Positions 1 to 11,034 of a DNA stretch of 64,000 nucleotides are shown piece by piece. This DNA comes from Mytilus galloprovincialis (taxonomy: Eukaryota > Mollusca > Bivalvia > Mytilida > Mytilidae), in assembly GCF_965363235.1 (NCBI RefSeq), contig NC_134845.1:13268101-13332100 (forward strand), in the 5' to 3' direction. The notes beneath the pieces were generated by a model. The model worked only from the letters and a program-made list of their open reading frames with translations. It did no database searches and had not been told where the DNA came from. Positions within the stretch are counted from its first letter, which is position 1. Each line of letters starts with the position of its first letter. The position numbers were made by a program, and so were the translations under genes.

Positions 1-891
1 AACAAGCGCGTAACAAAAACACTGGACACTTAGTTTATCACATAACTTTAAATATTTACGTTCAACATATTTATTTTTTCTTTCGAACAAAAAAGTGCAG
101 CAAATGCACATTCTGGAAATATAGATAAATATGTGTTCAGAGCAGAGAAATGGAAATGATTAGCGACTATGTCGTGGACACCTTTCAGAAAATAGCGTTA
201 AAACAATATTTCTTTAGATTGTAACATAATAGCTGGACATTTAAAAGAATCAGGTGTTCAGTCTGGACTATCGAATCATTCATATTTTGCAGATAATTTT
301 AAACCTCTGGTTATGCACATTTGGAATACCAAGTTATTTTAAAAAATAAAAAGATTGCAATTACATATTTTTCTTGCCGATTCTTCCATTTCGATTATTA
401 GTCCTTCCAAATTACTACTTCTTACACATAACGAAGATCATTCAAGACTTATCTACCATGATCTTTTTTGATTTTTTTGCGATGAATTTAGTGTGATGTC
501 CGAGTCCGAGTCCGAACAGTTCTGTTAAACGAAAATGCAGGAAAATATGTTGAATTTGTTTAAGTTTCAGGTCAAAAACTCTTATTTATGCTTATTTAAT
601 GTTACAAGTTACACCGTATTTTTTTCCGTTTTCTATATGTCCGTTTCATGCTTTATAGATTAAATTTTAATTTACCTTACTAGTAATGTGGATTTTAATG
701 GCATGCATTCATCATTTTATCATAAAAAAATTCTTATTCTTATTCTTATTCAGAAATATTTTAAACACGGTTGTGTAAAACTTTTTAAAACGCGCATTTT
801 ACAGTTGCCGTCAACTTTGTGCACGCCTAGATTTCCTGTAAGTCAAGCAATAGGATTACTTAAAAAAAAACCACTGTTAATTCTTTTGCAG
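1..891. other. No gene seen (upstream of receptor gene 1)
   Basis: AT-rich sequence without a convincing exon. The ectodomain exons of the gene that ends at 1488 should lie upstream, mostly outside the window. I see no EGF-type cysteine exon here. Confidence 0.4.
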
Positions 892-1488
892 CAAAGTCGA
901 CAACTTCTATCAAGGATGAAACAGCCTCAGAAACGGGTAAGCTATTTTTTTCCAGCCGAAACTGATTAAAGTTAATACGGAAAACAATTTGATTTGAAAA
1001 CACTACCTAGTACACAGCAGCAGAATACATTTACATTGTATGTAACTCTTACTCTTCAAACTACGATGCAATTATCTAGATGTTAAAAACTCGTTTAAAT
1101 TCCAAAACTGCAACTTCATGATACTTAGTAGATATTTTTTTCTGGCTGTTTAATGAGCTTATACTCGTGTTTGACAATTTTTGCTGATTTTTGCAGTATC
1201 GATATCTTTCATCCAGGTTCCTCCAATGCAGTAGTCGCATACATGTCAATTATTGCAACTATTGGTGCCGTTGTTGTTATTGGTATTGCGGCTTGGAGAA
1301 ACAAGGAATTTCTTCTGAGGAAACTTAAAAAACAGAAGATAAGATTCCCCAGGCTACAACGAAGTACAGACGATGAGTCCGGAAAAGAGAAAAGCGAGAA
1401 AACTACTACAAGGAAGAGCGAAAATCTCTACGATGACATAAACGAGAAATACATGATCAAAGATTTCAAGGTCGTTGACAGAAAATAA
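892..1488 (+). CDS. Single-pass receptor, 3' end (linker exon + TM/tail exon)
   Basis: The last two exons of a type I membrane protein whose 5' part is off the window. Exon 892-936 lies between a TTTTGCAG acceptor and a GTAAGC donor and gives a short linker, KSTTSIKDETASET. Exon 1217-1488 starts at CCAG|GTTCC. The junction G+GT makes an in-frame glycine. The second exon encodes a hydrophobic segment (VAYMSIIATIGAVVVIGIAA), then a very basic stretch (RNKEFLLRKLKKQKIRFP), a serine/lysine-rich tail and a tyrosine motif (NLYDDINEKY) before TAA at 1486-1488. Charge distribution puts the tail in the cytoplasm. The YDDI motif matches those in the genes ending at 26754 and 41302, so I place it in the same family. 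The ligand and function are unknown. AATAAA at 1484-1489 overlaps the stop codon. Confidence 0.72.
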
Positions 1489-2246
1489 AGAGCCAGGAAT
1501 ACGTTTTAACTGTTACTGCGTGCTTGATTGACTAACAAACATTAAAGTATACCTTGTTTATATTCCATACGCTGATAGAAAAGATAAGCGTAGCATATAA
1601 TCACACATACCCAATTGATTTCTTTTATTTGATTATACATGCCCTTTTCATACATCAACTTTTGTCCACTTAAATGCCACTGCTTTATCTCTGCAACCTC
1701 AAAAACGGATCAAAATCTGATGTTTCACTTTGTCGCGGAAAACAAATCTAAACATTCAAGCAGAATACAAGATATGACATACATTTATATACTACATGAT
1801 ATGGGGATTGGGGGGTACAAAGTGTGACTATGCAAAAAATAGACAGACATATCTTTGTAACCCATTTAAAAAATACTAATAACTAAACAAACGGCTAAAG
1901 ATACATGTGTAACACAAAAAACTATCATCCTTGTAAACTTCGGTGCTCTGCAACAATTATCAATTCCTGCTCCACGAGTAACGAAGTCGTGGTCCTGTTG
2001 ATTGATTTTATACATTGTGAGGCTTCAAATCATGGCTAAATAATAAATATTTCTCGCCTTACATGCATTTATGACTTATTATTTTGTACATATTAATTAT
2101 GTGACTCTAAAAGGTACAACATGAGAAGAGATATACTTTCAAAGTTTAAATATTCTCTTTGGAAACTCATTTCCAGTGCATTAATGAACGTATATATATT
2201 GCATTATTCTTAATTGGTATTTTACATGAAGAGTGTACTATCTAAT
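1489..2246. other. No gene seen (1489-2246)
   Basis: AT-rich 3' flank of the receptor gene. Short frames only; nothing recognised. Confidence 0.4.
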
Positions 2247-2610
2247 AATTACATTAGAAGTATGTTTCATTATAATATTTTATTCTGATTGGCTAACTGC
2301 ACATCACATGTTATTCTGTAAGCAGTTGCATTGCTCAATACATCTTTTCACTCATGATAACACGTGCTCCAACAATAAAGTGCACAGGTGAATTAAATAA
2401 TAAAATATATAAAATTCGTGTTTTCATGATCATAGCTAAAAAATGTAATTATAAGTATTGAATGCTTCTTTTTGTAACTTTATAGGGTTGTAAAAGCGTT
2501 GACCGTGCGTACATTTTTAGAATGATGCGCTTCCGCGCTTCATACAAAATGTACTTCGGTCAACGCTTTTACACCCCAATAAATTTACAAAAAGAAGCAT
2601 TCAATTCTTA
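2247..2610. repeat. Dispersed repeat family R1, copy 1, with internal palindrome
   Basis: About 360 bp that recur at 45159-45510 with small differences. The 3' 150 bp (about 2458-2605) form an imperfect palindrome: the arm containing GCGTTGACCGTGCG pairs with the arm containing CGGTCAACGC, and TTGAATGCTTCTTTTTG pairs with CAAAAAGAAGCATTCAA. Partial copies of the right arm occur near 35035 and 36475. It is probably a non-autonomous DNA element (MITE-like); I could not define target duplications. Confidence 0.7.
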
Positions 2611-3671
2611 AATGTATGAAAACCTGTTCATATAAAATAAATACATGTTACATGTAGTGCCAAGTACTTCTATATACATGAGTTCAACAAATCAAAGTAC
2701 AACACAACTGACCTTTAACTTATGACGTGGAAATTAAAAATGAAATAACCAATTACGAAAGAACAGATTGTGCAGTGAATCAAGGTTTTCTCTAAGAGAC
2801 AAACCTTGTATAACCACAATCACAAATTAGTATCCATACTTTATGTGAAAAGAACAGCGCACTAGCAATACAATAAAAATAGTAACACTTAAAATATGAT
2901 GAAAGAAATATAATAGATTTCATAACTGCAACAAGTGTGTTACGATATTATCCACCTTACTGCTATAAAATTTTAATTTTTAAAGCGCGAGGCTTGCCGA
3001 CCTTTTCAAATAATAAAATTTTACTGTTGAGAGTGAAAAAATATCGCAATACACGAGTTTAAGTGGTGGAATCAGTTTCTGTAATGATTTGTATCCTTAA
3101 CCTTCCTTTACAAACATTTGCAGAAAGTTGTGTTCTTTATATATGTGACGCCATCAGGCATGGTCTCCGTTTTTGATGACTTCACAATGGGAAATTAAAA
3201 GGAAATTAAGAGAATTCAATTTCATAATTAAATTTTGACCAATCATTTGCCGAGAACAGACATGTCTCTCGCTCAGGAAATGTGAATATAGCACAAAAAT
3301 TAGAGAATACTTTAGCTATTTAACGTCAGAGCGAGATTGTTGGCAATCAAACCACATCCTCTTAGTTCTTATCATTCAGTCTTTGTACTAAACCGAACAG
3401 ATGTTTTATTTAAATTCCAATGTGAGCATGTGAAACAAATGCTTCTGACAACCTATCAATATAATAAAAGACATGGAAATGTGAAGGGGTATATGTCGAT
3501 CAGACAGCAACCCGATGACTTTATTACTATCTAGAGCTCTTCCAAACAACGTACAGTCCTCAGAAATCATTTTAATTAATATGATATGAATACATAGAGA
3601 TGTTGGGTCATTAAATGTATACTCTTCAACTTCACAATTTTTCGGGCTGTTTTTCTAACCTTATTTTTTAT
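2611..3671. other. No gene seen; one hairpin at 2937-3057
   Basis: Non-coding. At 2937-3057, arms GTGTGTTACGATATTATCC and ...AAATATCGCAATACAC form an imperfect stem of roughly 45 bp, with TAAAATTTTA tracts in both arms, so this is a probable short inverted-repeat element. The remainder holds nothing recognisable. Confidence 0.4.
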
Positions 3672-3732
3672 TCGAGCGTCACTGACGAGTCTTTTGTTGA
3701 CAAAACGAGCATCTGGCGTACCTAATCCCATT
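3672..3732 (-). repeat. Fragment of mussel repeat R2 (GCCAGACGCGCGTTTCG family)
   Basis: GCGTCACTGACGAGTC followed by AAACGAGCATCTGGCGTAC is the reverse-complement of the conserved head of the R2 repeat seen intact at 28344 and 42727. It is short and diverged. Confidence 0.6.
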
Positions 3733-3805
3733 TGATATGAAGGGGTTTATTCAGAGCTCAATAATATTTAGAATAAAAATTTATAAAAAAAGAAGATGCG
3801 ATATG

Positions 3806-4231
3806 TTTGATGGAGACAACTACATGCATTTGCAAAATGTGTGACTCGCGTGGTGTTGAAAATGAACGCCACTTCCTGATGGACTGTCTTTTACCGAGAT
3901 TTAAGAAATCAACTTATATTGGATATAGAACACTCTTTTGAAGACCTTTCTAAAGATGAACAATTTAAACTTCTTATCTGCAAATATCCTAGAAAAACTG
4001 CTAAATTTTTGAACAATGCATTTAATAAAAGAAAAAACTTTTTGTATAGGAACAATCAAACATAAATTCTAATTTTGTCCACTGTTATGATTATTATTTT
4101 TTATGTATAAATGTTTAAAGTGACTTATAGGTCCAAAGGGCCGGGTGTTGATACATGTAATTACAACTGCTTATTGAAATATTGTATATTGTCATAAAAC
4201 ACATGTATTAAATAATTTGGTATTGGTATTA
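3806..4231 (+). mobile_element. LINE 3' end (zinc-knuckle C-terminus of a non-LTR retrotransposon)
   Basis: Translating from about 3817 gives a frame with C-x2-C, then ENERHFLMDC (C-x2-C...H-x4-C), typical of the C-terminal zinc finger of non-LTR retrotransposon polyproteins. The frame breaks after about 40 codons (TGA near 3941). A shifted frame continues with a DEQFKLLICKYPRKTAKFL-like segment to about 4060. A 3' UTR and a TTGGTATTGGTATT tail end the copy. It is truncated and dead. The clade was not determined. Confidence 0.65.
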
Positions 4232-4323
4232 CATGCATTCACCAAGATTAAGATGAAGAGGATCTAAATAAATATAGGCAACCGCCTTCAACAAATGAAA
4301 AAAACACGCGTATTGTTGGATAA

Positions 4324-4415
4324 ACAAATCTCCGAAATGGAAATATAAATCTGGTTTTAATCAGACTGAAGTAGTCAAATTTACCTAGATTTATATTTTC
4401 ATTTCGGGGATTTGT
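4324..4415. repeat. Short inverted repeat (92 bp hairpin)
   Basis: ACAAATCTCCGAAATGGAAA at 4324 pairs with the reverse complement of the sequence ending TTTCATTTCGGGGATTTGT at 4415. The arms are about 29 bp with few mismatches around a loop of about 33 bp. It is probably a small MITE. Confidence 0.6.
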
Positions 4416-5372
4416 TTTGGTATGTGCAGTCGGAAAGCTGACCCCGGTTTGACCCCATTTCTTAAAGCAACAATGGACGTCATGTGATTACCATATATGG
4501 GCATTTTTTTAACAAAAAAAAGTGAAGCCCGTTTTTTGGAATTTGTATATTTTTGCATGGATTAAAAATAATTTCCTTTTAAGTGAACATTCTTGAGTAT
4601 ATAAGAAATATATTACTCAACTCAATTATGGATTGAACTCATTTTTTCTCTCAAAATATGTCTTCAAAGTCAAGGTGTTGACGAAAAAAAATGGTCACAG
4701 AAAATTAAAATCGTAATTTTCTTTCATGACTTCTCTGGAAGCTATGCTGAATTTAAATTATGTTATGTAACATAACTTCGACTATGATAAATCAAATTTG
4801 TTCCACTTGATATGCTAAGATACGCAAATGTTCCACTTTGATGTGGATGTGTCGATATTTCTGACGAAGCGGGGCCGTCGGTACTTCACGAGTTACGTCC
4901 CTTTGCTTGACACTATCATGAACAAATTATTGTTATATCAAGCACCATATGCTGTTATTTACATGTGGATATTATTAAAATAATCTTATTAAATATATTT
5001 TGATACTGTAACATGTGCAAAAAATTAGAGAAACACATTTTATCACTTTTCAGAACTCAGTCCCAGTAAAATAGGGATAATAATTTAATATTAATTTAAT
5101 ATTTTAATATTAATTTAATATTCCAAGAGTTAATTCAATATTTATGTTTTGGTAAGTGTTTTGACTGCTGTAACCAAATTATTTTAACACAGAAATACAT
5201 TTCTACTCAATTAATACAAGGGGTAGTCAAAATATTCATGAATAATGGATCAAGACAGGATTAAAATGATAAAAAAACAGGAGTTCCTTTTCGTTACTGA
5301 TACCTGGTCCTACCTTTTTCATTTAAATTTAAAAGAGATCATAATGAAGGTATTCTGAATGTAAAATCTTCA
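4416..5372. other. No gene seen (4416-5372)
   Basis: Non-coding. Includes an AATTTAATATT-rich low-complexity tract around 5080-5125. Nothing else recognised. Confidence 0.4.
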
Positions 5373-5644
5373 TTATTTTGGATAAAAGGAAATTATAGTT
5401 TGCAATCCTTGTATGAACAAACTAAATATAACAATAAATGTTGTCTTTCTTGTAAGAGTTTTCTCGCTTTTGTCTTTTCCGGACTCATCGTCTGTACTTC
5501 GTTGTAGCCTGGGGAATTTAATCTTCTGTTTCTTTAGTTTCTTCAGAAGAAAGTCCTTGTTTCTCCAAGCAGCAATACTAATAATAAAAACGGCACCAAT
5601 AGTTGCAATAATTGACATGTATGCGACTACTGCACTGGAGGAAC
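5373..5644 (-). pseudogene. Inverted, truncated copy of the receptor-1 TM/tail exon
   Basis: On the minus strand an acceptor-like ATATAG|GTTCC opens a frame nearly identical to exon 1217-1488: GSSAVVAYMSII..., the same hydrophobic segment, RNKDFLLKKLKKQKIKFP, and the STDDESGK stretch. Homology stops after TRK. The frame then runs into unrelated residues and terminates at 5373, so the YDDI tyrosine motif is lost. Homology also extends into the upstream intron (to about 5860), showing a genomic rather than retroposed duplication. It could serve as an alternative decoy tail for an unseen minus-strand gene, but a broken copy is more likely. Confidence 0.7.
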
Positions 5645-5859
5645 CTATATTAGGTTAAAAGATATCGATATAAAAAACTCGATTAAAATTTGAAACGTAA
5701 GTGCAAGTTTATTTTAAAAACAGCAAGGCAAGAGAAATTGACTATTGTGATGTTGCAGTTTTAAATCAAAAACGAGTTTTAAGCAATTTATATTAAAATT
5801 AAAATAATTGCATTCTACTTTGAAGAGAGTGTTACATATGTATTATCCTGTTGTCTATG

Positions 5860-6429
5860 TAATATGTTAAAATTAAAGCGACTTTCTTGTTCTAAAGTTA
5901 TCTCAGACTGAAGAATATCGAAATAAATGCCTTGTTACTTTCTAACCTCAGATACGGACCAATTTTGAAAATAATTAATTGACTTTAATCCAGTAAAGCA
6001 TTGATATACCAGTGCATAGTATTTTGATATCACAATATTTTAACCAGGGTTTACTATCCATCAGGTCAATTGTTTTAGACATGTGATAAATAACTTTATT
6101 TTAAAGTTGATTATTTCCGTTCCAATCACATTTTATATGTGTATTCTCGTTTTCACATATAGATCTATTAAACTTGTCACTAGTATCAACATGCGTTTGT
6201 ATGTATTCTATAACTAGCTGCATTATAACATTTGGATTTGTCCATGATTTTGTAAATAAGGTCTCACTTTCATGAATGATCATCAAAATAGTATGCACTT
6301 CCAGAATTACTTTTTTTAATGGTAAGGAGGCACCAATACAATGCATTTATTATAAATGTATGTGTAACATAATATCTAGGGAACATAATAAATACTCTTT
6401 TGAAAACTTAGTAATTAATATTATCAGTG
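5860..6429. other. No gene seen (5860-6429)
   Basis: AT-rich, no exon-like or repeat-like signal recognised. Confidence 0.35.
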
Positions 6430-6585
6430 ATAGATCCAGATATTTTCATAAGTAGGGGTCCACTAACTGCCTAAGAGGGGACCCGCTTCGGTCAAAATTC
6501 AGTGATTCCCTGTATAATCAACCAAATGATTCCCAGAAAAGGTGAGGGGCTGTGCCTCCCCTAAATCCGCCTCTGATTATAGCCA
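6430..6585. repeat. GGATCC-type short inverted-repeat element R3, copy 1
   Basis: Starts GATAGATCCAGATATTTTC and ends CTCCCCTAAATCCGCCTCTG, enclosing GGGGTCC, GGGGACCC and AATCACTG-like blocks. Better conserved relatives lie at 36018-36172 and 43835-43965. Probably a small MITE. Confidence 0.6.
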
Positions 6586-6615
6586 GTGATATTTTTGTGA
6601 AACCATTTGTATATA

Positions 6616-7966
6616 TGTTAGCGGCAATAGGTGAAATTAGGCATTAAGCTTAAATCCTAGGCAATAAGCTAACGCCTAGGCAGTAAGTCTATTGCCTTAA
6701 TGATGTTAGGCATTAGTCTTAAATCCTAGGATTTAAGCTTAAATCCTGAAAAATATGTGCAGGCATTAAGCTTAATGCCTAAAACATAAATGCGAGTAAA
6801 TAAAAGACATTTATTCATTTAAATAACAATATATTTGTAAAATAATAACATTATGAGAACTGGGGCCTGTTTATCGAAACTGTCATAAGATCGATCCTAT
6901 AAGATATTCTTAGGACAGAAATTATGATAAGATTAGGACCGACTTACGACAAGTCTCAGCATGCACATTGAAGCTATCTGAGGATTATCTTAACTAACCG
7001 CGTATTGACGTAAAAAATAGCAAATGAAAAAAATTAATATTGTATCAAACTTAACCAACAACTTTAATTTAAAAACCGACTAATTATTAGAAAATAAATA
7101 TTAGTTTTAAATTATAATAATTTGTACATTGTAAACTATATGAAACAAAACATAAGTTAAAAAAATAACTACGTTTTATATTAGAATTGAACAAACTAAC
7201 TGCGAATAGTTAAAATTTTACATATAATCAGTAAAATCATGCTTTGAGGGAGCTGAAATGGAACACTCCACAAGAGACTGAAAATAAAATCACTAATAAG
7301 ATATGTTATCTATATTAAAATAATAATCTAAAAATATGAAAACTTGATAAAATTTGTGTTCAAATAATTTTGTTATCACAAGTTGTGAAACTGTTAATAA
7401 AGAAAACTTACTTATCCTATAAAAAAAAATTTGAAAACTGGTGTGAGCAAAAAAATCACATTTTAATTTTGTCTACTTTTGAACAGTTTAAATCAGCTCG
7501 ACTACACTGAAGTGAACATTTTTTCAAATAAATATTAAAATTGTTTTATAGAATCTCCCCCTTGTTTAATTGGATTATAACAATCACTTTTTTAAATCTT
7601 TTTAATATTTTGTAATATCACAAAAACATGAAAAAAGTATGTGTAAATTCTGTTTTTTAACTGCTAAAATCATTAAATAAACTAACTAAATTTGAAGATC
7701 TGTCAAATGAATGTATATTTACACATGTTATATTAGAAATAAATTAAGTAACTCCTTTATATCAAGAATAAATCACCAAATATGCATTAATTATAGATTT
7801 CACTTATTGCCTAAAATTATGTTCGGCAATAGGATGAATAATCATCATAAGATTTCAGGTAATAAGCTTAATGCCTTAAAATTTCAGGCAATAACTTAAT
7901 GCCTAGGCGTTAGCTTATTGCCTAGGATTTAAGCTTAATGCCTAATTTCACTTATTGCCGCTAACA
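6616..7966. mobile_element. 1351-bp non-autonomous element with palindromic-box termini
   Basis: The ends are inverted repeats: TGTTAGCGGCAATAGGTGAA at 6616 matches the reverse complement of the right end. The match continues for about 75 bp through AGGCATTAAGCTTAAATCCT and CCTAGGCAATAAGCTAACGC. Both ends are built from interlocking AGGCATTAAGCTTAA / ATCCTAGG boxes, including a perfect 20-bp palindrome at 6761-6780. TATA flanks both ends (6612-6615 and 7967-7970), a candidate target-site duplication, though weak in AT-rich DNA. The interior has no coding potential, so movement would need a transposase in trans. Confidence 0.75.
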
Positions 7967-9093
7967 TATACATGCATCTATGTCGGAATTTAAATAAAAA
8001 CAAAACACTTATAAATATATATATATTCCTTTTGTCGTCGTATATCTTACATAAACATTTTAACAAGCTGACCACACTCTTACTTATAAGTTGGCGCACA
8101 TCAAAGTCGTGCTCCTATGGCAAACAATTTTGTTTGGAAAGAAATAAAGCAAAATTATATGTCCTTTTTATCATTTTAAATAAGAACAACACATTTAATT
8201 ATAAATATTGAAGCATAAATCTTTTCGATACAATTGTTTTGAATTACTTAAAATAAAAAAGATCGTCATTGTTTAATCAGTTGCTATGTTATTTGGCATG
8301 TGTCAATCGGTTCATTGATTTTCGGCATATCAAAGAAAAACCGGCACGTGTCTAAATAATGTTGAATATCTCGTTAATTTATGATTATTTTTCTGTAAAA
8401 TTTGAAATTTATGCATTAAAAATCTCTAACATGATATATAAAAATAATACATATAACAGCACTCTTTCTAGTCCTTAGTGGCATTGTATAGTCAAAGCCC
8501 TAGTGCACTAAGGACTCCTTAGCAGTGTTTAGACGTTCAGAAAAAAAACAAGATTATATCTTAAACTTGTAAATCCAATTTCAAGTTTTAACAGTTCCTC
8601 AATTTAAAATAATACATGATATATTTGCGTGATCTTATATTTGTTTAATTAAAGTAATGCCTTCAAATACATAAATTGTTTATTTTTATTCAATTTTCAA
8701 CAAAACATTTTAGCTTAGTTTAAATGAAATTCAGAACAGAGAATTCAAACACTGTTGAAGAGAATATACATATTCGTGTTAATTCGCCTCAGTTTAATTT
8801 GTTATATTAAGTTTGACATTTAACATTTTTATCCGCAATCCACATTTACCGACAATCTTGTATATTGTATTTTCTCAATGGAATAACATAACGTGCATGT
8901 GACCGTTTTTCATCGTGTGCTGACTTAATTTTGTGGACTGTTGTTCGTTTCTTGGACTTTGATTTTATTTTGTTCATGGTTTTAATTATGTTTATTTGAT
9001 TCATGGTTTGAGATATCGATTGTCCCTTTGGTATTATTTTACTTTATGCATCTGGTGCAGGAAAATTGGCACCGTTAATGTTATTAAAGACAT
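7967..9093. other. No gene seen (7967-9093)
   Basis: Non-coding. A small hairpin (AGTCCTTAGTGGCA ... TGCACTAAGGACT) lies near 8471-8517. Nothing else recognised. Confidence 0.35.
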
Positions 9094-9330
9094 TAAAAGA
9101 GGGACGAAAGATACCAAAGGGACAGTCAAACTCATAAATATAAAACAAACTGACAACGCCATGGCTAAAAATGAAAAAGACAAACAGAAAAACAACAGCA
9201 CACATGACACAACATAGAAAACTAAAGAATAAACAACACGAACCCCACCAAAAACTAGGGGTGATCTCAGGTGCTCCGGAAGGGTAAGCAGATCCTGCTC
9301 CACATGTGGCACCCGTCGTGTTGCTTATGT
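9094..9330 (-). repeat. 3' terminal repeat of the Penelope-like element
   Basis: Reads on the minus strand from CACATGTGGAGCAGGATC through TGAGATCACCCCTAGTTTTT to CCCTTTGGTATCTTTCGTCC. Related copies occur at 10838-11033 (same orientation, on the other side of the RT gene), 12066-12250, 17895-18062 and 52510-52755. It directly follows the RT stop codon, so it is the 3' UTR/end of the element. Confidence 0.7.
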
Positions 9331-9395
9331 GATTACAAATCTGGTAAATAGTCTAATTCGGTAGGTCACATTCATGAAAGGGAAGGGGATTGTAG

Positions 9396-10670
9396 TTACG
9401 ACGTAAGGAACATATCCGATATCATTTGTGAAACGGTTATTCCATAACGGTCAACCAACTCGTGATGGCGTCCGTAAAATTTACGAAGGGATGATTTCAA
9501 CTTCACCATTTGGAACTCTTGGTTTAATAGCTTCCTTGTGAGCAGTAACCCTCTATCAAGAAAATCATGATAGGAAATGCAAGCACGGGAATATCGTATC
9601 AATTGGGAGATATATACCCCGTATGCAGGTGCTGCTGGAATGTTGCTACTTAGAAATGGAAAGTTCACAATTGGAAAGCTGAAATCATCTCTTTTGTCGT
9701 AAAGTTTAGTTTTCAATCGACCCTCATTATCAATTTCTAGATGTAAGTCAAGATATGAAGCCGACTTAACTGTATCTGTAGTATCCTTTATCTCCAATTC
9801 GATGGGATAGATGCGTTCCACATAGTCACCAAATTTTGAATTGTTTAGTGAAAGAACGTCATCTATATAGCGGAAAGTAGAGTTAAAGGATATTGCTAAC
9901 TTCTTATCTTTCTTCCTAAGAAGTTCCTGCATGAAGTCAGCTTCATAATAATAAAGAAACAAGTCGGCAAGTAGAGGGGCACAGTTTGTTCCCATTGGGA
10001 TGCCGACACTCTGTTGAAAAACACGTCCTCCGAACGTTACAAATATGTTGTCAATCAAGAAATCAAGCATCTTGATAATATCGGTTTCAGAGAATTTTTT
10101 GTTTGAATCAGAGTGATTCTTTACAAAGTATGATTTATCCCTCCCTAAGACAAGATACTTGTATCTACGTTGGCCATTCTTTTTTATGAAGCAAAGTAAT
10201 ACCAACTCTTTCAATTTGTCTTTTAGCTTGGAATGTGGAATACTTGTATAAAGAGTAGAAAAGTCAAATGTTTTAATACTGTTACAAGATGAAAGAGAGT
10301 TAGATTGTATATACTCTAAAAGATCTTTGGAATTTTTAAGTATCCACATCTGATTCACGCCACCTCTAGAATAGGCAGTTTCACAATAACTTTGAAGCCC
10401 GTCTTTGATTGCTGATAAAATAGATGTTAATAATTTAGAAAGAGGTTTCGTGGAGCACTTGGAAGACCCAGCAATATACCGTTGTTTGTAAGGACACTTA
10501 TGTAGTTTAGGTATCCAATACAGTGATGGAAGATCCAGTTCTTCATCTTTGGTTGAAATACCAAAGGAACAAAGAACAGACCTATGATTATCTAGGATTT
10601 CCTCTTTGGTAAGTGTCGTGAGGGTATATGTTGAGTTTCCAAGTGAATTGCAGTAATGAAAATCGGCCAA
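9396..10670 (-). CDS. Reverse transcriptase of a Penelope-like retroelement
   Basis: A 424-residue open frame with RT fingers/palm in order. First comes the fingers motif YWIPKLHKCPYKQRYIAG. Motif A is FDFSTLYTSIPH (catalytic Asp). Motif B is GIPMGTNCAPLLADLF. Motif C is FRYIDDVLSL (YIDD catalytic pair). Then YLDLHL and KLYDKRDDFSF follow, and a conserved C-terminus SNIPAAPAYGVYISQLIRYSR. These fit the Penelope-like/PLE-related RTs abundant in bivalves. No GIY-YIG endonuclease follows before the stop at 9396, so either this branch lacks it or it was lost. The start at 10670 is only the first Met; a 5' truncation is likely. No internal stops, so it is a young copy. Mobile, not a host gene. Confidence 0.85.
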   Translation of the reverse strand: MADFHYCNSLGNSTYTLTTLTKEEILDNHRSVLCSFGISTKDEELDLPSLYWIPKLHKCPYKQRYIAGSSKCSTKPLSKLLTSILSAIKDGLQSYCETAYSRGGVNQMWILKNSKDLLEYIQSNSLSSCNSIKTFDFSTLYTSIPHSKLKDKLKELVLLCFIKKNGQRRYKYLVLGRDKSYFVKNHSDSNKKFSETDIIKMLDFLIDNIFVTFGGRVFQQSVGIPMGTNCAPLLADLFLYYYEADFMQELLRKKDKKLAISFNSTFRYIDDVLSLNNSKFGDYVERIYPIELEIKDTTDTVKSASYLDLHLEIDNEGRLKTKLYDKRDDFSFPIVNFPFLSSNIPAAPAYGVYISQLIRYSRACISYHDFLDRGLLLTRKLLNQEFQMVKLKSSLRKFYGRHHELVDRYGITVSQMISDMFLTS

Positions 10671-10837
10671 AAAATCGCCTCAAAGTAAAGTGAAGAAGAT
10701 TAATGCAATAAGACAAATATCCGCGAAAATAACTTAGTTTACTCACGGTGATATAGAACCAAATCGTTTTCATGATACATTTAGCTATACTGATCTACAA
10801 TTTTTAAACCTTTAACTACTTGAATAGTGACGAAATA

Positions 10838-11033
10838 TATCAAAAGGACATCACACTCATAATTGAAAACTAACTGACAAAGCCGGGCAAAAAACGAACA
10901 CGACAAGCAACAGTATACAAAACACAACATATAAAACTACAGATTGAGTAACACAAACCCCCTAAAATATTTGGGGTGAACTCAGGGGCTCCAAAAGGGT
11001 AGACAGATCGTGCTCCACATATGACACCCGTCT
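10838..11033 (-). repeat. Second, diverged terminal repeat upstream of the RT gene
   Basis: ACACAAACCCCCTAAAATAT, GGGGTGAACTCAGGGGCTCC and GCTCCACATATGACACCCGT match the block at 9220-9325 in the same orientation. With 9094-9330 it flanks the RT gene as direct repeats, like the pseudo-LTRs of Penelope elements. It is more diverged, so it could instead be the tail of an older neighbouring copy. Confidence 0.6.
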
Positions 11034-11034
11034 A

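Noticed and set aside
2458..2605. Palindrome as a microRNA precursor
   Set aside because: The stem is far longer than a typical pre-miRNA, and a near-identical copy at 45370-45510 shows it is a dispersed element.
9034..9312. 92-codon hydrophobic minus frame next to the RT gene
   Set aside because: It lies in the element 3' tail and the hydrophobicity comes from T-rich UTR sequence; it is not conserved in frame in the other tail copies.
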